Part shown: positions 1 to 7,155 of the stretch, in pieces | Position numbering within the stretch: position 1 is the stretch's first letter | Layout of the letters: every line of letters begins with the position of its first letter | Source of the DNA: JAHEDH01 sp965364515 | GTDB taxonomy: Bacteria; Actinomycetota; Acidimicrobiia; Spongiisociales; ZC4RG35 | DNA: 7,934 nt | Direction: 5' to 3' | Assembly (NCBI GenBank): GCA_965364515.1 | Contig: CBDTXZ010000138.1 | Coordinates: forward strand, 1 to 7,934 | The notes under the pieces: model-generated | Database searches by the model: none | Seen by the model: only the letters and a program-made list of their open reading frames with translations | What the model was told of the DNA's origin: nothing | Position numbers and translations under genes: made by a program

Positions 1-3000
1 GCGGGGAGGTCGCCGCGGATGCGTTCGATTCGTGCGAGCTCGAGCAGCACGGTCGTTGCGAGCATCTCTCCTAGAGGGCCCGCCATGTAGGTGGCGGCGT
101 CCTGTCGAAGCTCGGCCGTTTCGTCGTCCTCGATTCCGAGCTCGGCGTAGATCCGTGCCATCGACGCCGCCGCCGAGGCCGAGTTGAACGTCTGCCCGGT
201 GTCACGGCCGATGCGAAACGCCTCGGCCAGATAGGACAGGGCGTTCTCGATGTCGCCGCGCAGGTCGGCAGCAGCGCCGGCCATGAGGGCGATGCTGGAG
301 GCGGTCGAGGATCCCACCGCCCGAGCCTGGTCGGCAGCTCGGCGCGACACCTCCCATGCCTGGTCGAGATCGCCGTCTCGCATCAGGAAGAAGTACTCGG
401 AGGCCGACAGCATCGTCGACAGGTTGGGGTTCGTGGTCCCGGCGATCGTCTCCCGCGCCTTGTCGAGCGCACGCTGCGCCTCGTCGTACTGGGTGGCGTG
501 CACGAGGGACATCACCCGCTGGAGCAGGCCGTGGGTCTTCAGGGCATCGGATCCGACTTCGAAGCCGAGCCGAACGGTTTCGGCGTCGTGCGCGGCCGCC
601 TTCTCCATGTCTCCCCGGGTGGTGGCGATCAGACAGCTGTTGATGTGGTAATCGGCCAGGCCAGGCCCGTCACCGAACTGCTGAGCGAGCCGCCTGGCCT
701 CCTCGAGATGCTCGGTGGCTCGGTCGTAGTCGCCGCCGAGCGCTGCCGCAGTGAATCCGAGCCGGTTGAGGGCGGCAATCTGAACCGACGGCTCGGCTCG
801 TTCCCGGCCGAAGTCGAGCATCCGCTGATACGACGTCGACGCCTCTGTGAGATCGGGAATGAGGGTGTAGGCGGCACCGAGGCCCTCGTAGATGCGCTTG
901 ACGACGTCGAGATCCTCGTCGTCGACGGCCCAGGCGAGTGCACGGTCGTAGTAGCGGATGGCATCCGCCAGTGACATCGCCCGCGACGCACGGTCGCCCG
1001 CTTCGGCGAGATACGGGACGGCCCGGCTCTCCTGTTTCGATTCGAGCAGGTGGTGGGCGATCTCGTGGGGCTCGGCTCCCCGGGCGATCAGGTGCTCGGC
1101 GACTTCGCCGTGAAGTGTCCGTCTGGTCTTCAGCAGGATCGTGTTGTATGCGGTCTCTTGGATCAGGGCGTGGCGGAACGCATACGTCCGGCTGGGGATT
1201 CGGCTCCGCTCCACCAGCAGATCCCGGCGCATCAGGTCGGTGAGGGCGGCGTCGACGTCGACGGAGCTCCCCGCGACCCCGCTGAGCTCGGCGAAGCCGA
1301 ACTCCCTGCCCAGCACGGACGCCAACTGGAGCACCAGACGTGGGGTCTCGTCGATGCGGTCGAGGCGGGCGGTGAGGAGCCCGGCGATCCCACCCGGTAT
1401 GTCGATCGATGAGCGGTCACCGACGAACGTCCAAGACCCGTCGCGCGGGAGCAACGCACCCGACTCCATGAGCTCGCGCAGGATCTCCTCGACGAAGAAC
1501 GGGTTGCCCTCTGCCCTCTCCTCGATCACCGCATGGACCATCGGCGGGAGATCACCACCAAGGAGCTCGCTCACCATTGCCCTCGATGAGGATTGGTCGA
1601 GCGGCTGCAGCCGGATCGAGGTGTATCGGTGCGAGAAGGTGCGGGCTGCGGTTTCGTGGAAACCCCAGGCGGCGTCCTCCCGGTAGGGGCGCATCAGTGC
1701 GACGATCGCCAGCATCGAGCGATCCGTCGCCCCCATCAGCTCCTCGAGCAGCGCCAACGACACCGGGTCCGCCCAATGGAGGTCTTCGACGACCAGCACT
1801 CCGGGGGAGGAGAGCGAGCATGCCTCGACATAGTCGAGCACTGCGGAGAAGATCTTCCGCTGCAGGACGGGCGGCTCCAGTTCGGCGACGAACTCGGCTC
1901 GGTCAGGTGGGGGCTCGATGCCCAGCAGCATCGACAGATACATCGCAGCCTGGGTGTCTTCGGGCAGGACGGCAGCAACGGCGGCGCCGATCTTGGCGCG
2001 CTTTTCAGCGAAGTCCTCATCTGACTCGATGTCGAACAGTGCCGTGAACATCCGGATGAACGGGGCATAGGGGACAGCGGTGTCGTAGGAAAGGCACCGG
2101 GCCTCCGTCCAACGCACGACGCTCGGGTCGTCACCGGCGGCGGTCAGCCATGGGGCCAGGCACTGCTGTGCCGACAGATCCGAGCGGAGGCTCGCAGCGA
2201 GCTTCGACTTCCCGACGCCCGCCTCTCCGATGATCGAACAAATCTGGCCCTTGCCCTGCCGTACGCTCTCGATGACGTCATGCAGGGTCTCCAGCTCCGA
2301 ATCTCGGCCAACGATGCGAGTCTCATGACCGAGGATGCCGCGGATGGTCGCTGGGCGCTCGCGCACACCGGTCACTCGGTAGGCCGGGACCGGTTCCGAC
2401 TTGCCTTTGGCTTCGACCGGTTCGAGTTCCTCGAAGTCGAAGAGCTGTTCGATGAGGCGGTGGGTGGTGCCGGTGATCTGAAGCGTCCCTGGAGCAGCGG
2501 TCTGCTCCATTCGGGCGGCGACGTTGACGGCGTCGCCCAGCGCGGTGTACTCCACCCGGAGGTCGGACCCGACCTCACCCACGACGACGAGCCCGGTGTT
2601 GATCCCGACCCGTAGGTCGAAGTCGACCCCCCAGCGGGCCTCGACCTCTCGGGCGTACGGCTTCGCCGCGCTGAGCATCTCCAGCCCGGCCATCACAGCT
2701 CGTTCGGGGTCGTCTTCGTGGGCAATCGGCGCCCCGAAGAAGGCGAGGATGGCGTCTCCCATCAACCGCGCGAGGGTGCCCTCGTATCGGTAGACCGGCC
2801 GGATGAGTCGCTCGAACGCCCCGTTGACCACCTCGGCCCACTCTTCGGGGTCCAGTTTCTCGGCGGCGGCGGTCGAGCCCTGGACATCGGCGAACAGCAT
2901 CGTGATGATGCGTCGCTCGCCGGCCATGGTCCGGCCTGCGCGGGCCGCCTCGAGCTTGGCCTGCAGCTCGGCGGGGAGGTAGCGGGCCATCGGGTCCGTC

Positions 3001-3164
3001 TGCACCGCCTCGGCAGCGAGGTGAGCTCCACAGCTGGAGCAGAAGGATGCGCCTGGCATGTAAGGGGTCGAACAGACCGGGCAGGCGAGCATCAGCGAGG
3101 TCCCGCAGTTCGAGCAGAATGAAGCCCCCTCGTCGTTGAAGTGTCCACAATTAGTGCACTGCAT
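1..3164 (-). CDS. Zinc-ribbon / class III nucleotide cyclase / AAA-type ATPase / TPR protein (3' end outside window)
   Basis: The frame opens at an ATG at 3164 and stays open to the window edge, giving 1,054 codons. Seen in the translation: two zinc-ribbon units with CxxC pairs at C3/C6, C17/C20, C28/C31 and C42/C45; a class III cyclase domain at about residues 84-270; a NACHT/AAA-like ATPase starting at VGRDSEL (285), with Walker A GEAGVGKS (313-320) and Walker B VLVVEDLHWAD (456-466); a GNPFFVEEIL motif; FRHALIQETAY (663-673); and TPR-like helices from about 710 to the edge. In the cyclase domain the metal aspartates D93 (FADVQGST) and D137 (GDAILAFFG) and the transition-state pair N214/R218 (NVAAR) are present. 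The usual adenine-selecting Lys is R133 and the Asp position is T207, as in class IIIb enzymes. There is no signal peptide or membrane segment, so it is probably cytoplasmic. Role by family: a sensor-type cyclase resembling soluble adenylyl cyclase. Catalytic activity and substrate are inferred. Whether a C-terminal DNA-binding domain follows cannot be seen. A weak GAGAG lies about 5 nt before the ATG. Confidence 0.94.
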   Translation of the reverse strand, partial: MQCTNCGHFNDEGASFCSNCGTSLMLACPVCSTPYMPGASFCSSCGAHLAAEAVQTDPMARYLPAELQAKLEAARAGRTMAGERRIITMLFADVQGSTAAAEKLDPEEWAEVVNGAFERLIRPVYRYEGTLARLMGDAILAFFGAPIAHEDDPERAVMAGLEMLSAAKPYAREVEARWGVDFDLRVGINTGLVVVGEVGSDLRVEYTALGDAVNVAARMEQTAAPGTLQITGTTHRLIEQLFDFEELEPVEAKGKSEPVPAYRVTGVRERPATIRGILGHETRIVGRDSELETLHDVIESVRQGKGQICSIIGEAGVGKSKLAASLRSDLSAQQCLAPWLTAAGDDPSVVRWTEARCLSYDTAVPYAPFIRMFTALFDIESDEDFAEKRAKIGAAVAAVLPEDTQAAMYLSMLLGIEPPPDRAEFVAELEPPVLQRKIFSAVLDYVEACSLSSPGVLVVEDLHWADPVSLALLEELMGATDRSMLAIVALMRPYREDAAWGFHETAARTFSHRYTSIRLQPLDQSSSRAMVSELLGGDLPPMVHAVIEERAEGNPFFVEEILRELMESGALLPRDGSWTFVGDRSSIDIPGGIAGLLTARLDRIDETPRLVLQLASVLGREFGFAELSGVAGSSVDVDAALTDLMRRDLLVERSRIPSRTYAFRHALIQETAYNTILLKTRRTLHGEVAEHLIARGAEPHEIAHHLLESKQESRAVPYLAEAGDRASRAMSLADAIRYYDRALAWAVDDEDLDVVKRIYEGLGAAYTLIPDLTEASTSYQRMLDFGRERAEPSVQIAALNRLGFTAAALGGDYDRATEHLEEARRLAQQFGDGPGLADYHINSCLIATTRGDMEKAAAHDAETVRLGFEVGSDALKTHGLLQRVMSLVHATQYDEAQRALDKARETIAGTTNPNLSTMLSASEYFFLMRDGDLDQAWEVSRRAADQARAVGSSTASSIALMAGAAADLRGDIENALSYLAEAFRIGRDTGQTFNSASAAASMARIYAELGIEDDETAELRQDAATYMAGPLGEMLATTVLLELARIERIRGDLP

Positions 3165-3185
3165 AGGGCTCTCGATTCTCGCCGA

Positions 3186-3191
3186 ACGATA
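3186..3191 (-). promoter_or_regulatory. Weak -10-like box upstream of the 1-3164 gene
   Basis: On the minus strand TATCGT fits TANNNT and would place a transcription start about 15 nt before the ATG at 3164, leaving room for the weak GAGAG ribosome site. No convincing -35 hexamer is visible at 17-18 bp. It is a possible separate promoter for the second paralogue. Confidence 0.25.
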
Positions 3192-3238
3192 CCGAGTCGG
3201 TCCTTTCTTGGTCGCCCCGATCGGTGTCGGAGATCGTC

Positions 3239-3260
3239 GGCGCCTCTCCAAGAAGGCGCC
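3239..3260 (-). terminator. GC-rich hairpin between the two cyclase genes, possible terminator or attenuator
   Basis: The arms GGCGCCT and AGGCGCC (3254-3260 and 3239-3245, minus-strand reading) form a perfect 7-bp stem with an 8-nt loop. The hairpin begins about 63 nt after the TGA of the upstream gene and ends about 75 nt before the next ATG. No U-tract follows, so it is not a classical intrinsic terminator; GC-rich actinobacterial hairpins often lack one. It could equally be a leader structure or processing site. Confidence 0.35.
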
Positions 3261-3323
3261 TCGCGGGCAGCATTCGCCATGGCCGGCCGAAGGCCCGAGA
3301 GTGAACGCAGCACGACTCGGCGG

Positions 3324-6300
3324 TCACGCGCCTGTCGCCGCAGCGTCCTCGTCCCGGATGTCGTCGATTTCACGCAGCAGCAGGCCGGCGGCCATCGCTC
3401 GAGCGTCCGACTCTGCGACCGTGAGCAGCTCGTCCACGCGGTCGTCGAGATCCAGGGCGGCCGCCGACCGGGCCGCGTCGATCCGAGCGATCGTCGACCA
3501 GAGCCGTGCACCTCTGCGATCTGCCTCTTCCACCAACTTCTCGAGGAGCTCGAGGGCTTCGGTGTGACGTCCGGCCTCCGCGGCGACGGCGGCGACGGCG
3601 AGGTCGAGCTTGATTCGAACCCAGGGTGTGTCTTCGGGCCGCGCCGAGGGGTCGTGGATGCGATCCGCCTCCGAGATGGCGAGGTCGGCGAGACGGCGGA
3701 GATCGTCGATGCGACCGATCTCGATCATCGACCGCGCCGCAACCGGCAGCTCGTCCGCCAGGAAGATCGGGTGCTCCGTTCCGAAGGACACCAGTTCGTC
3801 CGCGATCGCCTCGGCGGCGTCACGGTCGCCGGCCGCCTCGGTGATGGCGACACCGAGCGCCAACGTCGGCATCATCCCCTGGGGGTCCTTCGTCGATCGA
3901 GTCGACTCGAGGACCAATCGAAGCTCCGAGAGCGCCTCGGCGCTCTGACCCCGGAAGTGGAGGACGCTGGTCCTCCATCCCCTCATACCCGATTCGATCT
4001 GTGTTCCCCGGATTCGCTCGGCCTCGTGGAACGTCGTGATCACCTGATCGAGGCGGTCCCAGCGGCCTGTGGGGAACAGGCTCTCGTTGAGGGTCAGGTG
4101 GGACCAGTCCACGGTGGCCGTCATACCCCGCTGTGATCCGTAGGCGATCGCCTCTTCGATGATCTCGATGCCACGTTCGTAGTCGCCCGAGTACCGGGCA
4201 TAGGTCGCCAGGCTGTTGTAGGTCGCCATCGCCTCTCTGACACGGTTGCGGTCCAGCTGGATCCGAAGCGCCTCCTCGATCTCTTCGATCCCGGCGTTGT
4301 CACCGAGCTGAATGCGGGCGCCGCCCTTGACGCCCAGCGCCCGGGCGTACGTGTCGGTGTCACCGACCTCCTGGGCGACCCGGAGCGCCTGTTCGACCCT
4401 GTCGAGTGACTCCGCCTCGTGGCCACGCAGCTGGAGCGTGCTGGCGAGCGCAGCGATGGCCCTCGCGACGTTCCTGCTGGCGGGCATACCGTCGATCAAC
4501 TCGGTCAGACGGTCGGCGACGGCGTCGGTGGCGTCGGCGTTCCCGAGGTACCACGTCAATCTCCCGAGCCGTGTGAGGGCATCGACCTGGGCGTCGCGAT
4601 CGCCGGCGCGCCGGAAGCACTCGATCGCCTCCTCGTAGGCGTCGACCGCAGCCTCGTTGTCGTCGAAGGTGACCGTGGCCCACTCCGTCAGTGCCCGACC
4701 CCGCTCGCGATCGTCGGACGCGAGGTCGATGGCACGTCTGGCGAACGCACGAGCGGCGTCGGCGTCCAAGGCCATCGCACGCTCGACGGCCAGCATGAGG
4801 AAGCGATAGATGCGTTTCTCCATCTCGGTGTCCTCACCCGGTGAGAGCTCGTACGACGTCGCCAGGTGGTGGGCGATCAACTCGGCGACGTCGCCGGAGC
4901 GATCACCGCTGACCGCTTCCAGCCATCGAGCCGTCGAGCCGTGCAGGCGAGCCCGCTCGCTGCGGGTGAGTCGTCCGTAGGCGACGTCGCGGATCAACAC
5001 GTGGGCGAAGGTGTACTCGTCCTGTCCCTCCATCGACGACCGGCGGACCGGCCGGATCATCTCGCGTCGGATCAGTCGTCGGAGCCCCTCACGCACCTCG
5101 GCGGCGGGGCCCATGTCCGCGAAGGTCAGCGCGGCCGTCCAGAACACCCGACCCACGACGGCCGCCGCCTGGAGCAGCGCTTTGTCGTCTGGGGGTAGCA
5201 GGTCGATGCGGGCGCCGATGATCGAGTGGATCGAATCGGGGAGCGGCAGGTCCTCGCCGCGCTCCGCCTGGGAGAACCAGTCCTGTTCGACGGCCAGGCG
5301 CATGTATTCGGTCATGTACAGGGGGTTGCCGCCGGACCGGTCGAGCAGGGCGGCATGGATGCCGGCCGGCATCACCGGTCGATCGCCGAGCGCGCTCATC
5401 AACGTCGCCGCGTCCTCCCGCGACAGCGGATCCAGTCCGACCGTGACCGCATCCCGGCGCCCTGACGTCCAGTCCGGTCGGTCGGCGAACAGCTCTGGCC
5501 GTGCAGTCGCCACCAGCAGGATCGGGGAATCCGTCGCCCACTCGATGAGGTGATCGAGGAACTCGACGACCGGGTCGTCGGCCCAGTGGAGATCCTCGAT
5601 GAGCAGCACGAGCGGGTAGGCCGAGGCCAGGGCCTCGAAAAACCGCGTCCAGGCTGCGAACAGCTCCGATCGATCGGAGCTCTGCGACGCCGCCCCGACG
5701 AGCGGTCGCAGGCGTGATGCGATCCATTGCGCTTCGTCGGCGTCCCCGACCAGCGCCGACACGGCGTCCTCGAGCTTGGCGATCGCACCCTCGGGCGGCT
5801 CGGTCTCGAGGATCCCGGCGTGTGACTTCACGATCTCACCGATCGCCCAGAATGCGATGCCCTCCCCGTACGGAAGGCATCGGCCCTGGCGCCAGAACGC
5901 CAAGCCGGGCCGGTCGTCCAGCGAGAGTCGGAACTCGCGGACCAGCCGGCTCTTGCCGACGCCCGGCTCGCCCACGACCGTGACCACCTGCGGCGTCGAG
6001 CGTGCGACCGTGCGGTCGAAGGCGTCGACGAGCAGCGTCAGTTCCTCGCTGCGGCCGACGAACGGCGTGTCCGGCTCCTCGTCGATGGCGACCCCGTACC
6101 GGCTTCTGGCGTCCTCCGCCTTCCAGATCGCCACCGGCTCGACCTTGCCCTTGACGGTGACGGACGGCAGCGGGACGAAGTCGATCGCCTGTCGGGACGC
6201 GAGGTACGTCCGCTCGTCGACGACCACGGTCCCGGGAGCGGCCACCGCTTCGAGGCGTGAGGCGCTGTTCACGACGTCGCCGATGATTCCCTCGCGGTCA

Positions 6301-6839
6301 GCTCGCTCCGAGAGTTGGACGATCGCCTCGCCGGTCGTCACGGCGATCCGGACGTCGAGCGAGAGCTCGGGATCGGTCTCGTTCATCTCGCTCATCGACT
6401 CCTGGATCCGGAGCGCTGCCCTCACGGCGCGTTCGGGATCGTCTTCGTGGGCGGTCGGGACGCCGAACACCGAGAAGACCCCGTCGCCCAGCAGTTTCTC
6501 CACTCGGCCGCCGAATCGCTCCACGTCCTGGCGAACCCGGGCATGAAACGCCTCGAGCCGGGCGCGGACGTCCTCTGGGTCGGAGCGCTCGGTGTGTGCG
6601 GTGAAGCCCGCCAGGTCACAGAACATCGCCGAGACGATCTTGCGCTCCTCGGTCGCGGCGACATCGGCTTCCGAGGGAACTTCGGCGAGTCGCGTGCCAC
6701 ACGATTGGCAGAAGCTGGCCCCGGCGACGACGGCGGTGCCGCACGACGGGCACACCGCCGAGACCGGGCTGCCGCAGGCGATGCAGAACTTCGCCGTCTC
6801 GGGATTGGACTCCCCGCAGGCGGTGCAGATGATGGACAC
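3324..6839 (-). CDS. Zinc-ribbon / class III nucleotide cyclase / AAA-type ATPase / TPR protein, complete paralogue
   Basis: This gene encodes 1,171 residues from a GTG at 6839 to a TGA at 3326-3324. The frame is open upstream to 7247, but conserved sequence begins exactly at VSIICTACGES and the extension would run into the divergent cupin gene, so the GTG is preferred. Domains: double zinc ribbon (C5/C8, C19/C22, C30/C33, C44/C47); class III cyclase at about 64-245 with metal aspartates D75 (FCDLAGFT) and D119 (LLGDGVFSVFG), Lys115 at the adenine-selecting position and N191/R195 (NSASR) for the transition state; ATPase from FVGRSEEL (260), Walker A GEPGVGKS (290-297), Walker B LLIEDLHWAD (about 412-421); GNPLYMTEYM; TFAHVLIRDVAY; then TPR-like helices from about 700 to near the C-terminus. 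The protein ends after the helical repeats with no recognisable HTH, unlike cyclase-ATPase-LuxR proteins. It is predicted to be cytoplasmic, with no membrane segments. By family it should make cyclic nucleotide under control of the ATPase/TPR module; activity, substrate and ligand are inferred. Confidence 0.95.
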   Translation of the reverse strand: MSIICTACGESNPETAKFCIACGSPVSAVCPSCGTAVVAGASFCQSCGTRLAEVPSEADVAATEERKIVSAMFCDLAGFTAHTERSDPEDVRARLEAFHARVRQDVERFGGRVEKLLGDGVFSVFGVPTAHEDDPERAVRAALRIQESMSEMNETDPELSLDVRIAVTTGEAIVQLSERADREGIIGDVVNSASRLEAVAAPGTVVVDERTYLASRQAIDFVPLPSVTVKGKVEPVAIWKAEDARSRYGVAIDEEPDTPFVGRSEELTLLVDAFDRTVARSTPQVVTVVGEPGVGKSRLVREFRLSLDDRPGLAFWRQGRCLPYGEGIAFWAIGEIVKSHAGILETEPPEGAIAKLEDAVSALVGDADEAQWIASRLRPLVGAASQSSDRSELFAAWTRFFEALASAYPLVLLIEDLHWADDPVVEFLDHLIEWATDSPILLVATARPELFADRPDWTSGRRDAVTVGLDPLSREDAATLMSALGDRPVMPAGIHAALLDRSGGNPLYMTEYMRLAVEQDWFSQAERGEDLPLPDSIHSIIGARIDLLPPDDKALLQAAAVVGRVFWTAALTFADMGPAAEVREGLRRLIRREMIRPVRRSSMEGQDEYTFAHVLIRDVAYGRLTRSERARLHGSTARWLEAVSGDRSGDVAELIAHHLATSYELSPGEDTEMEKRIYRFLMLAVERAMALDADAARAFARRAIDLASDDRERGRALTEWATVTFDDNEAAVDAYEEAIECFRRAGDRDAQVDALTRLGRLTWYLGNADATDAVADRLTELIDGMPASRNVARAIAALASTLQLRGHEAESLDRVEQALRVAQEVGDTDTYARALGVKGGARIQLGDNAGIEEIEEALRIQLDRNRVREAMATYNSLATYARYSGDYERGIEIIEEAIAYGSQRGMTATVDWSHLTLNESLFPTGRWDRLDQVITTFHEAERIRGTQIESGMRGWRTSVLHFRGQSAEALSELRLVLESTRSTKDPQGMMPTLALGVAITEAAGDRDAAEAIADELVSFGTEHPIFLADELPVAARSMIEIGRIDDLRRLADLAISEADRIHDPSARPEDTPWVRIKLDLAVAAVAAEAGRHTEALELLEKLVEEADRRGARLWSTIARIDAARSAAALDLDDRVDELLTVAESDARAMAAGLLLREIDDIRDEDAAATGA

Positions 6840-6845
6840 GGATCG

Positions 6846-6851
6846 AGTGTA
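6846..6851 (-). promoter_or_regulatory. -10-like box for a leaderless transcript of the 3324-6839 gene
   Basis: Read on the minus strand, TACACT is followed by CGATCC and then the GTG start codon. The hexamer thus occupies -12 to -7 relative to the G of the start codon, which is the usual spacing for a leaderless mRNA whose first base is the start codon. No Shine-Dalgarno sequence is seen upstream of the GTG and no good -35 box is found at 16-18 bp. Leaderless GTG/ATG transcripts are common in actinobacteria. Confidence 0.45.
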
Positions 6852-6881
6852 CGGGGTCGGGTCGACGACGCCGGGTGGCCC

Positions 6882-6895
6882 GTTTCGGGTGAAAC
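6882..6895. repeat. Inverted repeat upstream of the 3324-6839 gene
   Basis: GTTTC and GAAAC flank a 4-bp spacer (GGGT on the plus strand). The centre lies about 50 bp upstream of the GTG and presumed +1 of the minus-strand gene, a position suited to an operator or activator site. It is short enough to be chance. Confidence 0.25.
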
Positions 6896-7031
6896 CCGAC
6901 CCATGCTCGACCGGATCGTCGTCGCCTTCCGCAGAGAAGCTGGACGAGGTCTGTTTCGCACAATGGCCTGTTGCTGAGGGTGGACCGAGGTGGTGATCGG
7001 CGCCGGGGGACACGCACCGACGGCGGAGCAT

Positions 7032-7046
7032 CACTGGGCTCCAGTG
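7032..7046. repeat. Inverted repeat in the divergent intergenic region
   Basis: CACTGG and CCAGTG are perfect 6-bp arms around GCT. No gene converges here, so a terminator is unlikely; an operator for either divergent gene is possible. There is no independent support. Confidence 0.25.
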
Positions 7047-7101
7047 TCGAGCCTCGGGGCGATCGCACCGGCACCCGGTCCAGGTGGTCGGAGCGCCGAG
7101 G

Positions 7102-7107
7102 TAGGGT
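7102..7107 (+). promoter_or_regulatory. -10-like box (TAGGGT) for the bicupin gene
   Basis: TAGGGT fits the actinobacterial TANNNT -10 pattern and lies about 49 bp before the GTG at 7156, which would give a leader of roughly 40 nt. A -35 match at the expected distance (around 7079-7084, TCCAGG) is poor. The call rests mainly on the hexamer and its position. Confidence 0.35.
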
Positions 7108-7114
7108 CCGAGCA

Positions 7115-7129
7115 CGGGCGAGCCGCCCG
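7115..7129. repeat. Inverted repeat just downstream of the putative bicupin -10 box
   Basis: CGGGCG and CGCCCG are 6-bp arms around AGC. The repeat begins 8 bp after the TAGGGT hexamer, so it would overlap the transcription start and fall in the 5' leader of the bicupin mRNA, ahead of its ribosome site. It could be a repressor site, an RNA hairpin, or chance in GC-rich DNA. Confidence 0.25.
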
Positions 7130-7144
7130 GGTCACATGAGCGAG

Positions 7145-7149
7145 AGGAG
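7145..7149 (+). promoter_or_regulatory. Ribosome binding site of the bicupin gene
   Basis: AGGAG sits 6 nt upstream of the GTG at 7156. It decides for this start over the out-of-frame ATG at 7137, whose frame gives no recognisable protein. From the GTG onward the frame gives an uninterrupted bicupin. Confidence 0.75.
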
Positions 7150-7155
7150 AGTGTC

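Larger units (their letters stand above)
6840..7155. other. Divergent intergenic region between the cyclase and bicupin genes
   Basis: This 316-bp stretch separates two divergently transcribed genes. I see no coding sequence with recognisable protein similarity; open frames crossing it are low-complexity Arg/Pro/Ser-rich shadows. It contains a -10-like TACACT immediately before the minus-strand GTG, a -10-like TAGGGT and a Shine-Dalgarno sequence on the plus strand, and three short perfect inverted repeats (6882-6895, 7032-7046, 7115-7129). It is probably a bidirectional regulatory region. Confidence 0.6.

Noticed and set aside
2575..3150. Minus-strand open frame of 191 codons overlapping the first paralogue
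   Set aside because: It lies in a different frame from the zinc-ribbon/cyclase reading frame starting at 3164, which carries all conserved motifs.
1..3164. Frameshift or pseudogene in the first paralogue
   Set aside because: The lines I translated in detail, including all key motifs from the zinc ribbon through the ATPase and the final codons at the window edge, read in one frame without a stop.
3141..4136. Plus-strand open frame of 331 codons
   Set aside because: It is antisense to the intact cyclase gene, spans the intergenic hairpin, and its translation is Arg/Gly-rich with no recognisable domain. Long antisense frames are expected in GC-rich coding DNA.
5776..6546. Plus-strand open frame of 256 codons
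   Set aside because: It is Ser/Arg-rich, lies opposite the cyclase and ATPase core motifs of the complete paralogue, and has no domain of its own.
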